DNA of 64,000 bases from the NCBI GenBank assembly GCA_034506255.1, contig JAPDPX010000007.1, positions 124,001 through 188,000 on the forward strand, read 5' to 3'. Within the stretch, counting starts at the first letter, position 1; each line of letters starts with the position of its first letter. This DNA comes from a candidate division KSB1 bacterium. Its GTDB lineage: Bacteria > Zhuqueibacterota > Zhuqueibacteria > Zhuqueibacterales > Zhuqueibacteraceae. The position numbers were made by a program, and so were the translations under genes. Below are positions 54,494 through 63,459 of the stretch, in pieces. A model generated the notes under the pieces. That model made no database searches and was not told the origin of the DNA. It was given only the letters and a program-made list of their open reading frames with translations.

Positions 54494-54776
54494 CATGCGG
54501 CCACCACCAAATTCCCTGGAGACTAATCGACGCCGTGTCGCACTGATTTTTATCAGTGGCAGGCTGGACCAAGGCGGCGCCGCCCAAATCTCTGCGGCCA
54601 GAATGGTGTTTTCAGGGTAATTTGCCATGCCGTGCGCGGCACCCATCAAGATGAACATGAGCTTCCGTAGCAGTGCCTTCAAGCACCGATCCTGAAGGGT
54701 CTGCTACAAAAGTCTTTTCGTGGTAATTTGTCATGTGCATTCGCACAGCCATCACGATGAAAATATAGCGCAGAAA
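54494..54776 (-). repeat. Dispersed repeat family D, copy 2
   Basis: Reverse-orientation partner of 49510-49792. The two copies enclose the S46 peptidase and the symporter genes as a 4.7-kb segment with imperfect inverted ends. No target duplication or transposase is seen. Confidence 0.72.
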
Positions 54777-54915
54777 TCTTGTCTGCAGGCAGGCTGGAAG
54801 CCTGAGCTGCGACATTTTGTGGCAATCACATCCAGCCCCAAGGCCGGAGAAAATGACCACCCGTCGAACGGCACAACCATGATGGTTGCCGTTCGCTGCT
54901 GATCACGGAGCTTGC

Positions 54916-56211
54916 ATGCCGCTCTTCAAAAACAAACAAGAACTGGGTTGGTGTTTTTACGACTGGGGTAATTCCGCCTTCGCCACCACGGTGATGGCGG
55001 GTTTCTTTCCCGTCTTTTTCAAAGAATACTGGAGCCAGGGCGTGGCGGTTACAGAGAGCACCGCCAAGCTGGGCCTTGCCAATTCCATATCCGGTTTGGT
55101 GGTGGCGCTGCTGGCGCCGGTGCTCGGCGCGATTGCCGACCGCGGCAGCCGCAAGAAAAAATTTCTGATGCTCTTCGCCTATCTCGGCGCCTTGTCGACC
55201 AGCGCGCTGTTTTTCGTCGCTCGCGGCCAGTGGCCGCAGGCGGCGTTGATCTACGTGATGGGAACCATCGGCTTCTCCGGCGGCAACATTTTTTATGACG
55301 CGCTGCTGCCCGGCATTGTGGATGACAAGAAGATCGACTTCGTCTCGGCGCTGGGCTATGCCATGGGCTACCTGGGCGGCGGCCTGCTCTTCGCCCTCAA
55401 CGTGTGGATGACGCTCAGCCCGGCGACCTTTGGCCTGGCAGATGCCGGCGAAGCCGTGCGCGTCTCATTCATTACCGCGGGCGTATGGTGGGGCGTCTTC
55501 ACGTTGCCGATCATGCTGTTCGTGCCGGAAACACAGTCCGCCACCGCGCACAGCCTGCGCCAGGCGGTGCGCGAAGGCGGCCGCCAACTGGCGCACACCT
55601 TTCGCAAAATCCGCCATCTCAAAACCATCGGCCTCTTCCTGGCCGCCTACTGGCTTTACATCGACGGCGTCGATACCATCGTCCGCATGGCGGTGGATTA
55701 CGGCCTGTCCATCGGCTTCGAAGCCAAAGACCTGATCGTTGCCTTGCTGATCACACAATTCGTCGGTTTTCCCAGTGCCATTGTGTATGGCAGGCTGGGC
55801 GAACGCATCGGCGCCAAGCGCGCGATCTACCTCGCGATCGTCGTTTACTTGCTCGTTGTTCTGTGGGCGGTGCGGATGAGTGACAAAATCGAGTTCTACG
55901 CCCTCGCCATCGTGATCGGGCTGGTGCAGGGCGGCATTCAGGCGCTGAGCCGCTCACTTTATTCGCGCCTGATTCCGCATGATCAGACCGCGGAATTCTA
56001 CGGCTTCTACAATCTGCTCGGCAAATTCGCGGTGATCTTTGGCCCGATTCTCATCGGCGTGACCGGCATGATCTCCGACAGCCCGCGCACGGGCATCGCC
56101 TCGATCGCCGTGCTGTTCGTGCTCGGCGGCCTGCTGCTCTCCTTTGTCGATGAAAAGCAGGGCGCCGCGGAGGTGAAACATTTGCGCCTGACTGGCGGGC
56201 GCCCGGGCTGA
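54916..56211 (+). CDS. UMF1/Atg22-like MFS transporter
   Basis: A 431-residue major facilitator protein with about twelve membrane helices. The N-terminus (ELGWCFYDWGNSAFATTVMAGFFPVFFKEYW) and GAIADRGSRKKKF loop are those of the UMF1 group related to yeast vacuolar exporter Atg22. Export of amino acids or other small solutes is likely but not proven. ATG at 54916 has ACGGAG 5 bases upstream. It is the first of three genes in the same direction; the spacing to the next (121 bases) allows separate transcription. Confidence 0.9.
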   Translation: MPLFKNKQELGWCFYDWGNSAFATTVMAGFFPVFFKEYWSQGVAVTESTAKLGLANSISGLVVALLAPVLGAIADRGSRKKKFLMLFAYLGALSTSALFFVARGQWPQAALIYVMGTIGFSGGNIFYDALLPGIVDDKKIDFVSALGYAMGYLGGGLLFALNVWMTLSPATFGLADAGEAVRVSFITAGVWWGVFTLPIMLFVPETQSATAHSLRQAVREGGRQLAHTFRKIRHLKTIGLFLAAYWLYIDGVDTIVRMAVDYGLSIGFEAKDLIVALLITQFVGFPSAIVYGRLGERIGAKRAIYLAIVVYLLVVLWAVRMSDKIEFYALAIVIGLVQGGIQALSRSLYSRLIPHDQTAEFYGFYNLLGKFAVIFGPILIGVTGMISDSPRTGIASIAVLFVLGGLLLSFVDEKQGAAEVKHLRLTGGRPG

Positions 56212-56332
56212 CACAGCCGCATCCCGTCGTTGCTCCGTTCTCATTCCGTCACACGGGGGGGGGAGGGGCGCCACCGGGCGGGGTTGTTCCACCGCCACGA
56301 CGGTGGCAGGGACTCTGAGCAAGCGCAAGATC

Positions 56333-57112
56333 ATGTCAAATTTCATCAAGTTTCTCGGGACCGCCGGCGCGCGCTTCGTCATGATTGAACAACTGCGCTC
56401 CTCCGCGGGCACCATTCTGAGTCTGGATGGCCAAACCATTTTGCTGGATCCCGGGCCGGGCACGCTCAGCCGTTGCGCCAGCAGCCGGCCCAAAATCGCC
56501 GGCCACGCGCTCGATGCCGTTCTGCTAAGCCACCGCCACATCGATCATTCCACCGACGTCAATGTCATGCTGGAGGCCATGTCCCACGGCGGCCGGCAGA
56601 AACGCGGCCTGCTCTTCGCGCCGGCGGACTGCCTGGAGGGTGACGACCCGGTGGTGTTGCGTTATGTGCGTGATTACATCACCGGCATCACGCGGCTGCA
56701 ACCCTTCACCCGCTATGAGCTCGGCGGCCTGTGCTTTCACACCCGCGGCCGGCACCGCCACGGCGTGGAGACTTATGGCTTCGTCTTCGAGAGCCGGGCG
56801 GGCCGCCTCGCGTTCTTGATCGACACAGAATTTTTTCCCGACCTGATGGAATGGTACGCCGGCGCGCGGGTGCTGGTGTTGAATGTCGTGCTGCTCAAAC
56901 AGCGTGAGGAAAACTTGATCCAACACCTGTGCCTGGATGATGCCCGCCGCCTGATCTCGGCCATCAGGCCGGAGACGGCGATTTTGACTCACTTCGGCAT
57001 GTCGATGGTGCGCGCCAGGCCGTGGCTGCTGGCCGAACAGCTCACGCAGGAAACCGGTGTGCCCGTGCTCGCGGCGCGCGATGGGATGTCATACACACTG
57101 GATGACATGTAA
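56333..57112 (+). CDS. Metallo-beta-lactamase-fold hydrolase
   Basis: A 259-residue single-domain hydrolase of the metallo-beta-lactamase superfamily, near the RNase Z/ElaC-like part. It has LSHRHIDHSTD (His67, His69, Asp71, His72), a further His in GRHRHGV, Asp in FLIDTEFF and final His in ILTHFG. All zinc ligands seem present, so it is likely active. An earlier GTG at 56303 is possible, but the family begins near FLGTAGARFV, which favours 56333. Only 19 bases separate it from the GH31 gene, so the two probably share a transcript. Substrate unknown. Confidence 0.87.
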   Translation: MSNFIKFLGTAGARFVMIEQLRSSAGTILSLDGQTILLDPGPGTLSRCASSRPKIAGHALDAVLLSHRHIDHSTDVNVMLEAMSHGGRQKRGLLFAPADCLEGDDPVVLRYVRDYITGITRLQPFTRYELGGLCFHTRGRHRHGVETYGFVFESRAGRLAFLIDTEFFPDLMEWYAGARVLVLNVVLLKQREENLIQHLCLDDARRLISAIRPETAILTHFGMSMVRARPWLLAEQLTQETGVPVLAARDGMSYTLDDM

Positions 57113-57131
57113 CACACGCAGGGAGGACGTC

Positions 57132-59546
57132 ATGAAGCCCCGCTTCACCTTGGTGATGTTGGCGAGTCTGCTGCTGGGAGAAAGGGTGATGAGCCAGTAC
57201 CAATTCCTGGGCAATCTCACCGCCATCGATTTTCACGAGCAGGGTGCGGTGTTGCGCTGCGGCGAGGATCTGGTGCGTCTCGCATTTCTCGCGCCGGATT
57301 TGGCACGTGTCACGCTGGCGCCGCACGGCCGCTGGCAGAGCGGGCCGGATTATGCCCTCGCCAAAACCGACTGGCCGGGCACAACCTTCACGGTTGCGGA
57401 GACTGCCACCCACGTCGTGCTCAAGACCGCCGCGCTCGAGGTTCGCATCCGGCGGTCGCCCTGCCGCCTGGCGTTTTATGATGCCGCCGGCAATCTCCTG
57501 AACCAGGACGACGAGGCGTTTGGTCTCGCCTGGGAGGGCAGGGAAGTCGCCGTGTTCAAAACCCTGCTGCCGGGTGAGCGCTTTTACGGATTGGGTGAGA
57601 AAACCGGCGGCCTCGACCGGCGCGGCAGTGAATGGCAGATGTGGAATTCGGACATCCCCGCCTACAGTGACCGCACGGATCCGCTGTATCAGTCCCATCC
57701 CTTCTTCATCGGTGTGCGCGAAAGCCGCTGCTACGGGATTTTCTTCAACAATACCCATCGCAGTTTTTTCAATCTGGGGGCCGGCAATCACCGTCTCTAT
57801 TCGTTTCGTGCCGAGGGCGGGGCGCTGGATTATTTTTTCTTTGCCGGCGCGACGATGAAGGATATTCTCCGCCGCTATTCCGAGCTGGTGGGCCGCATGC
57901 CGCTGCCGCCGCTGTGGGCGCTGGGCTACCAGCAATGCCGCTGGAGCTATTTCCCCGAAAGCGAAGTGCGGCAACTGGCACGCATCTTTCGCGAGAAAAA
58001 AATCCCGGCTGATGTCCTCTATCTCGACATTCACCACATGGACGGCTATCGCTGCTTCACTTTCGATCCCCAACGCTTTCCGGACCCGCGAAAATTGCTG
58101 GCTGATTTGCGTGCGCAGGGCTTCAAGGTGGTGACGATTGTTGATCCCGGCATCAAGGTCGATCCCGGCTATTCGGTCTATGACAGCGGTGTGCAGGGCG
58201 ATCATTTCATCAAGTTCCCCGACGGCCAGCGCTATATCGGCGATGTCTGGCCCGGCCCCAGCCATTTCACCAACTACACCAAGCCCGAGTCGCGCGCCTG
58301 GTGGGGTGATCTCCACAAAGATTTCCTCGACATGGGGGTTGCCGGTATTTGGAACGACATGAACGAGCCGGCGGTGTGGGGCCGCGAGGCGCCCCTGCTG
58401 GTGGAGTTCGACGAGGAGGGCCGCAAAGTCTCAATCAAAAAGATTCACAATGTCTTTGGCCATCTCATGGCACAGGCCACTTATGAAGGCTTGCGGCGGT
58501 GGCGGCCGCAGGAACGGCCCTTTATTTTGACACGCGCCGGCTTTGCCGGCACGCAGCGCTATGCCGCAAGCTGGACCGGCGACAATGTTGCCACTTTCGA
58601 GCATCTGGAGATCGGCATCCGCATATGCCAGTCCATGAGCCTGAGCGGCATTCCATTTGTCGGAACAGACGTCGGCGGTTTTGCGGAAACACCCACGCCC
58701 GAGCTGTTTGTGCGCTGGATGCAAGTCGGCGCCTTCACACCGTTTTTCCGCACACACACCCAGATCAATTCTCCCGATCAGGAGCCGTGGAGTTTTGGAG
58801 AATGGGCGGAAGAAGTGAATCGCAAGTACATCGAGCTGCGCTACCGCCTGCTGCCCTACACCTACACGGCGTTTTATCAGGCGGCAGTCGAAGGCATGCC
58901 CATCATGCGGCCCCTGTTCCTGGAGTTTCCACAGGAGGCCGAGACCTATGAGGGCCAGAATCATACGACATATCTGTGGGGCAACGACCTGCTGGTGGCG
59001 CCGGTGACGCGTGCGGGCGAGCGCATTCGCAAAGTCTACCTGCCGGCGGGCACATGGTATGATTTCTGGGAGAACAAGACCCATGCAGGCGGAGGCTACG
59101 TCTATGTCGACGCGCCGGTGGAAAAACTGCCGCTGTTCGTGCGCGCCGGCGCGGTGATCCCGATGGGCGAGGTGCTGCAATATGTCGGAGAGAAGCCGCT
59201 GACGCAAATCGATCTGCACGTCTATCCCGGCGCAGAGAGAACCTCGATGCTGTATGAAGATGATGGCCACTCCTTTGCCTATGCCGGGGGCGAGATGAGC
59301 CTGACTTCCTTCAAAGTCTCGACCCGGGCAAAAAATGTCACGCTCGCCATCGCGGGCCGGGAGGGCAGGTATGTGCCGCCGGCGCGTGATTACCGCGTTA
59401 TCGTGCACGGCCAGCGCCGCGCACCGCAAAGGGTGAGCCTTGACGGCAGGAAACTGGCGGAGGTCAGCTTCGCAGCCGAAGCCGGCACGGTCACGGTTCG
59501 GCTGCGCGATGACGGCAAAGCACACACGCTGGGTTTCGATTTCTAA
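57132..59546 (+). CDS. GH31 alpha-glucosidase family enzyme
   Basis: An 804-residue glycoside hydrolase of family 31. The N-terminus has a weak signal-like hydrophobic stretch. A galactose-mutarotase-like N-terminal domain is followed by the barrel: GIWNDMNEP holds the nucleophile (Asp409) and SWTGDNV the acid/base (Asp484), with WALGYQQCRWSYFPE as an early signature; C-terminal beta domains follow. Family members act on alpha-1,4 or alpha-1,6 glucosides and on alpha-xylosides; alpha-glucosidase is most likely. GGAGG lies 5 bases before the ATG. It would complete breakdown of oligosaccharides released by the GH13 enzyme at 14.7 kb. Confidence 0.93.
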   Translation: MKPRFTLVMLASLLLGERVMSQYQFLGNLTAIDFHEQGAVLRCGEDLVRLAFLAPDLARVTLAPHGRWQSGPDYALAKTDWPGTTFTVAETATHVVLKTAALEVRIRRSPCRLAFYDAAGNLLNQDDEAFGLAWEGREVAVFKTLLPGERFYGLGEKTGGLDRRGSEWQMWNSDIPAYSDRTDPLYQSHPFFIGVRESRCYGIFFNNTHRSFFNLGAGNHRLYSFRAEGGALDYFFFAGATMKDILRRYSELVGRMPLPPLWALGYQQCRWSYFPESEVRQLARIFREKKIPADVLYLDIHHMDGYRCFTFDPQRFPDPRKLLADLRAQGFKVVTIVDPGIKVDPGYSVYDSGVQGDHFIKFPDGQRYIGDVWPGPSHFTNYTKPESRAWWGDLHKDFLDMGVAGIWNDMNEPAVWGREAPLLVEFDEEGRKVSIKKIHNVFGHLMAQATYEGLRRWRPQERPFILTRAGFAGTQRYAASWTGDNVATFEHLEIGIRICQSMSLSGIPFVGTDVGGFAETPTPELFVRWMQVGAFTPFFRTHTQINSPDQEPWSFGEWAEEVNRKYIELRYRLLPYTYTAFYQAAVEGMPIMRPLFLEFPQEAETYEGQNHTTYLWGNDLLVAPVTRAGERIRKVYLPAGTWYDFWENKTHAGGGYVYVDAPVEKLPLFVRAGAVIPMGEVLQYVGEKPLTQIDLHVYPGAERTSMLYEDDGHSFAYAGGEMSLTSFKVSTRAKNVTLAIAGREGRYVPPARDYRVIVHGQRRAPQRVSLDGRKLAEVSFAAEAGTVTVRLRDDGKAHTLGFDF

Positions 59547-59602
59547 AATGAGGCCATGCCCCGGCGGGTGTTCCGGGTAATCCCGCAGTAACCGTATGAC
59601 GG

Positions 59603-59641
59603 AGCGCAGCCCTCTTCACCTGCAGAAAAGAGGTCTGCGCT
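59603..59641. repeat. Family C hairpin, fullest copy
   Basis: AGCGCAG and CCTCTT (59603-59616) pair with AAGAGG and CTGCGCT (59628-59641) apart from one mismatch: a REP-like stem-loop. Half-sites of the same sequence lie at 13499, 23799, 24262, 42898, 43281, 49497 and 54767. It sits in the 284-base gap between convergent genes and could also act as a terminator. Confidence 0.55.
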
Positions 59642-59830
59642 GGGTCCCCGCATGTGCTTGAGGCATTCCTGTTCCGGGCATTGCAGCATTCACCCGATGC
59701 CGCTGCCCCCCGGAGGGAACCGTGTAAGGATCTGAACACGACACCGCCCGGGCGTTTCCTCGTGATCAGCAGTGGACTTGATGGTGACAGGTGCCTGCTT
59801 CGGGACCGAATGCCGGGGCGGTTTCTTCTG

Positions 59831-60397
59831 CTATTCCAAATGCAGATGATCAAAATACAGGGTCACCGGTTGGGCCGGTCGCTGCAGGAAGAAGTACACC
59901 GACTCGATGTTTGATCGTTGCATGCGGCGGCGCGTGCCGGTGGTGATGAGGGAATCCAGCGGCCAGACAAATTGCGTCCAGCCCGGCGGCAGCCGGATAC
60001 GCCGATTGCAACGGTCGGCATAAGCCGGGCTTTCCCGGCGGTCATCGATGCGGAAATGCACCTGCAGCGTGTCGGGCTGTGGATTGTAAATCGCGGCGTG
60101 CAGGCTGTGGAAAGCCGACCAATCCGGATCGAACCTGGTAATTTTAAGCCCCGGGAAATTGCCCGGGAACATTTCGAGGCGCAGGCTGCGTTCGCCATGC
60201 GCCACCGGATCGGTGGCCAGGGTGAGCAGCGCGCGGCATTCCCAGTGGAGCCGGTCGAGCTCCGCATCGCTCTCAAAGTCGAAAAAGAAAGGCCGGTCGC
60301 GCTGACAGGCGCTGGCAAGCAGGCTGAGCATCATGATGCCGGCGAAATTCAACGCCCGCCTCCCCTGTTCGAACGGCAGCCGCTTCACACCGGCCAT
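59831..60397 (-). CDS. Lipoprotein with carbohydrate-binding-like jelly-roll
   Basis: A 188-residue lipoprotein (LLASAC, Cys31). The rest looks like a beta-sandwich of the CBM or galactose-binding type: FFDFESDAELD at the start, LRLEMFPGNFPGLKI, LQVHFRIDDRR, WTQFVWPLDSL and FLQRPAQPVTLYFDHLHLE at the end, a pattern seen in family 11-like modules. No catalytic residues. The ATG follows directly after the metallophosphoesterase stop codon, with AAAGGA inside the end of that gene, so the pair is translationally coupled. Ligand unknown; glucan binding would suit the adjacent GH31 gene but is inference. Confidence 0.72.
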   Translation of the reverse strand: MAGVKRLPFEQGRRALNFAGIMMLSLLASACQRDRPFFFDFESDAELDRLHWECRALLTLATDPVAHGERSLRLEMFPGNFPGLKITRFDPDWSAFHSLHAAIYNPQPDTLQVHFRIDDRRESPAYADRCNRRIRLPPGWTQFVWPLDSLITTGTRRRMQRSNIESVYFFLQRPAQPVTLYFDHLHLE

Positions 60398-61300
60398 TTA
60401 ATCCTTCCTTTCAAATTCGAAGACCACAATTTCCGGCGGCACGCCCAGGCGAATGGGGATATCCGTTGTACCTATGCCGCTGGTGACATACAGCATTTTA
60501 TTCCCCTCTTGAAAAAAGCCGCGGAGGTGATCCGGATCGGGCTTGCGTCCAGTGATCCGCCAAAGGAGGCCCGGCAGACGAATCTGTCCGCCGTGGGTGT
60601 CGCCGCTCAGCACCAGCGCGTGCGCGGATGCAGGCACGCGGGCATAGGCCAGCGAGGTGTGTGACAGCAAAATCGTTGGATGCTCGCTGGCGAGCAGGGA
60701 GTCAACCAGCGCGAGGTTGGGCCGCAGCGGTGGCCAGCAATCCAATCCCGCCAGTCGCAACCACCGGCCGCCAATGGCGAGATCGACAAAGCAATCGCGC
60801 AAAAATATGACCCGGTGTGCAACCGGCGGATCGGCGGAATCCCGGCGATGGCAAAAAAGGCAGCTCGCGCGTGAGAACGAGTAGTCGGCATCGCCCATCA
60901 CGGCATAAACCCCGAGCGGCGCCTGCAATTGCCCGAGAAACGAAAGCGCATGCTCATAATCATCCTGACTGCCATACCATCGCACGTAGTCGCCGGTCAG
61001 CAGAATCATGTCCGGCTGAATTTCCCGCAGCCGGGAGAGGACAGCTTGCGCGGTGTGTGCGCTGTGCTGGTGGAAATGCAGATCACTGAGTTGAACAATC
61101 TTTTTGCCGGACAGCACGTCGGCAAAAGCGGGATGGGCAATGCGAAGATGCTGCACGCGAAGTTCCGCGGAGGAACGCCACCACAGGGCAACTGCCACGC
61201 CAACAACAAGAGCGGAAACAACCAGGCACTTCGACACGCGTACAGTCCAGCCGGTGGTTGCGGGGAGAATTGGGTTTGTTTTCGTTTCAACGGATGCCAT
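60398..61300 (-). CDS. Atypical calcineurin-like metallophosphoesterase
   Basis: A 300-residue protein with one N-terminal membrane helix (about 24-41) and a metallophosphoesterase domain like those of YaeI and LpxG. DLHFH (Asp73, His75), LTGDY (Asp104) and LSHTS (His214) are normal. The usual GNHD box reads GDAD (136-139), so Asn and the catalytic His are replaced, and GHTHGGQ reads GDTHGGQ (Asp234). Both changes are clear in the DNA. It may be inactive, use other residues, or act on a different substrate. Start ATG 61300 is uncertain. It is upstream of the jelly-roll lipoprotein in one operon. Confidence 0.83.
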   Translation of the reverse strand: MASVETKTNPILPATTGWTVRVSKCLVVSALVVGVAVALWWRSSAELRVQHLRIAHPAFADVLSGKKIVQLSDLHFHQHSAHTAQAVLSRLREIQPDMILLTGDYVRWYGSQDDYEHALSFLGQLQAPLGVYAVMGDADYSFSRASCLFCHRRDSADPPVAHRVIFLRDCFVDLAIGGRWLRLAGLDCWPPLRPNLALVDSLLASEHPTILLSHTSLAYARVPASAHALVLSGDTHGGQIRLPGLLWRITGRKPDPDHLRGFFQEGNKMLYVTSGIGTTDIPIRLGVPPEIVVFEFERKD

Positions 61301-62420
61301 ACCGCATGTCACTGCCAATTTTCGGAAGAGCAGGCAACGCCGGCGAGGGTTTGCGGAAAGCTGTGGATGCAACGGGCCAACCGGCAGCATCTCGTGAGCA
61401 CCGGCAAGAGAGGGTGGCCTCATGAAACGGCGGTTGCGCCGGTGAAGTTTTGGCGCAGCTCTTCTCTACCATGCAACCGCAGCTTTTGCAGAAAGGACTG
61501 CCACAGTGCCGGCGCAGCCTGCGACTGCCTGAGGCCTCCTCCCTATGAGTTGCTTGCTGGCAGCCGCCGGCTGCCCGGGCTGGTGGCTGAGCGACTCCTT
61601 CCCGCCGGCCAAGCGCCACCTTTCACGCTGCGGCCCGCTGTGATGTTGAGCGTGCGCTGCCGGCAGTGGCATGAACGCACACTGCACCTCTGCAGAGATT
61701 GCGCCGTGTGATTGCGAGGTGCACGATGGACAGGCGAATTGTCGCGTGGCCAAAGCCGGCGGGATCAGCGACCAGCAGGCAGTGGCAGCCTCCCGGCATC
61801 GGGCACAAAGGTGGTGATGGCAGGCAAAGCCATCGGATTGCCATGCAACACAAAACGCAAGGAACACCGGGCAGTCGAGATGCCCCCCGGTTGCTCTGCA
61901 CCCACGGCGACAGTCCGCGATCACGCGCAGCGCGAGACGTGTTGGGTCGCAATCTCAAAAATTTTGATGAAGGGTTTCTGCAACAGCCTGATCGTTGCCG
62001 TGAATTCCTCGCATCTTGCGAGACTCTCGCCGTTGTGGAGTCTCCCGCTCAGTCGGGGTCGGAACATCTTCGGAGAGACACCACTGCGCCAAAGTGCCGG
62101 CCGTGGCAGTCGTGGCGGACAGGTGCACGCCGGGAGAGAGAGCCCGGCAGCGAGATGGCCGGGCACGATAGTCTTGCCCAGAAAGAGCAGGATTGGCGGA
62201 CTGGAAGGGGTATAACCTCAACTCCGAAGAGATTGCAAAACTCGCGACGGCATTACCAAGGTGAAAGAACGGAAGCCGGGCAGGATGTCGCGTTTGGTAT
62301 GACGGGCTGCAAGTGAATACAAATCATGCGAGCCTCGCGGCAGTCGCGTTGCGCAGGAACCGCCCCGCATGGCGCAAAAATTGCCAGCAAGAGGGGGGAA
62401 TCTTTTATATCGAGGCAAGC
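61301..62420. other. Long non-coding stretch, 1120 bases
   Basis: Largest gap in the window. Several long frames cross it on both strands, but their composition is unlike the neighbours and none has a start signal or a known domain. I see stems GCCCGGC/GCCGGGC near 62136 and CTCGCA/TGCGAG near 62012. None of the A-E repeats is obvious. A decayed gene is possible but not recognisable. Confidence 0.5.
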
Positions 62421-63113
62421 ATGATGAGGCCCCTACTCTCTCTCGTTGCTGTGAGCGGGATCACGCTGGGTTTCAGCTTGTGGAGCTGCGCGAAAAATCC
62501 AATGTCGGGCACCACCGGCAATTTGAAACTCAGTATCAAAGCCGTGCCCGCACCAGCCAAGGTGGCGGCCGGTGTGCAGCAAGTCACCATTACGGCCGCA
62601 CAAATCGTCATCGGTGAAATCGAGATTGAAAGCAGCGAGCGGGACAGCATGGATTTCATGTCCAGCGGCCCGCTGGTGGTGAATCTCGATGTCACCGGCA
62701 GCAGGACCACGCTCGGCGCGATTGCCGTTCCGTTTGGCAGGTATGATGAGATCGAAGTTGCAATCGCACCCCTGCAGGCCAGTGCCGGACAGGTCTACAC
62801 CGCCAATCCAGACCTGCAAAACCGCAGCCTGCTCGTCCGCGGTTATATCGACGGCGACAGTGCGTCGGCGTTCGTCTTTGCCAGTGCGATCAGATTGGAA
62901 CAGGAGCAGGAGCTTTCGCCACCCCTTTTGGTCGATGCCAATTCCCCGAATGCCAATATTGTGCTCGCCCTTGATACCGCGAGCTGGTTCCGCGATAGTT
63001 CGGGCGGCTATCTTGACCCCCGCCTGCCCCGGAATCAGAAGGCCATCGAGCACAATATCAAAAACTCGCTCAAGGCCTTTGCGGATGATGATGACGAGGA
63101 TGGCGACGATTGA
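62421..63113 (+). CDS. DUF4382 lipoprotein
   Basis: A 230-residue lipoprotein (LWSC, Cys23) with a DUF4382 domain over most of its length: GNLKLSIKAVPAP, VTITAAQIVIGEIEI, LVVNLDV, PFGRYDEIEVAI and ANIVLALD. The family is found in outer surface proteins with a beta-sandwich fold of unknown role. The C-terminus is an acidic tail of Asp and Glu. GAGG lies 5 bases before the ATG at 62421; the frame opens 36 codons earlier but that part has no start signal. It is alone on its transcript. Confidence 0.8.
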   Translation: MMRPLLSLVAVSGITLGFSLWSCAKNPMSGTTGNLKLSIKAVPAPAKVAAGVQQVTITAAQIVIGEIEIESSERDSMDFMSSGPLVVNLDVTGSRTTLGAIAVPFGRYDEIEVAIAPLQASAGQVYTANPDLQNRSLLVRGYIDGDSASAFVFASAIRLEQEQELSPPLLVDANSPNANIVLALDTASWFRDSSGGYLDPRLPRNQKAIEHNIKNSLKAFADDDDEDGDD

Positions 63114-63459
63114 CGCAGGTCACAGGTGACGGACTTGGGCATCGCAGCGTTGCTGCCCGCCGAGTGCGCCTGCCCAAGTGCGATTCATTCTTCCTGTGGT
63201 ACCCCCACCACTACGGCACCTCGACAGTTGCATTCACTTCGCGAGCCATCCACAATCGAACTTTTTTGTGGAGCACTTGCTGCTGCGCCTCCCTTTCCCA
63301 GAAACAACTCACTACGACAGCCACAATGGCTGGCCTTCCGGCAACGGTTTCAATGAAGCACAATGGGTGACCCCAAATTCCGAAAAAGGCATTGCTTCTT
63401 GGCGCGACGATTTGTATGATTGCACTCCAAACGCAAAACTACGTTCAGGGGAGAAATTC
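63114..63459. other. Non-coding gap, 346 bases
   Basis: Between the DUF4382 gene and the coiled-coil gene. It holds a promoter candidate near its end. The rest contains small frames without signals. Confidence 0.5.
63392..63420 (+). promoter_or_regulatory. Promoter candidate for the coiled-coil gene
   Basis: TTGCTT (63392-63397), 17-base spacer, TATGAT (63415-63420), leaving about 33 bases of leader before the GTG at 63460. Confidence 0.4.

Larger units (their letters stand above)
54259..54915. other. Non-coding gap of 657 bases with repeats
   Basis: Contains the family E hairpin (54303-54344), a second stem GCAACGGC/GCCGTTGC at 54388-54406, the family D repeat (54494-54776) and a family C half-site (54767-54794). 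No gene is supported. Confidence 0.6.

Noticed and set aside
49510..54776. Insertion sequence or composite transposon
   Set aside because: The repeats contain no transposase gene or conserved frame, lack terminal inverted ends, and no target duplication was found; described only as repeats.
54446..54860. Short minus-strand proteins with the string DPSGSV
   Set aside because: A similar string appears in the other family D copy but in broken frames, so it reflects the DNA repeat and not a protein.
61466..62316. Several frames of 150-205 codons in the 61.3-62.4 kb gap
   Set aside because: Composition is Arg/Ala/Cys/His-heavy noise, frames overlap on both strands, and none begins with a ribosome site.
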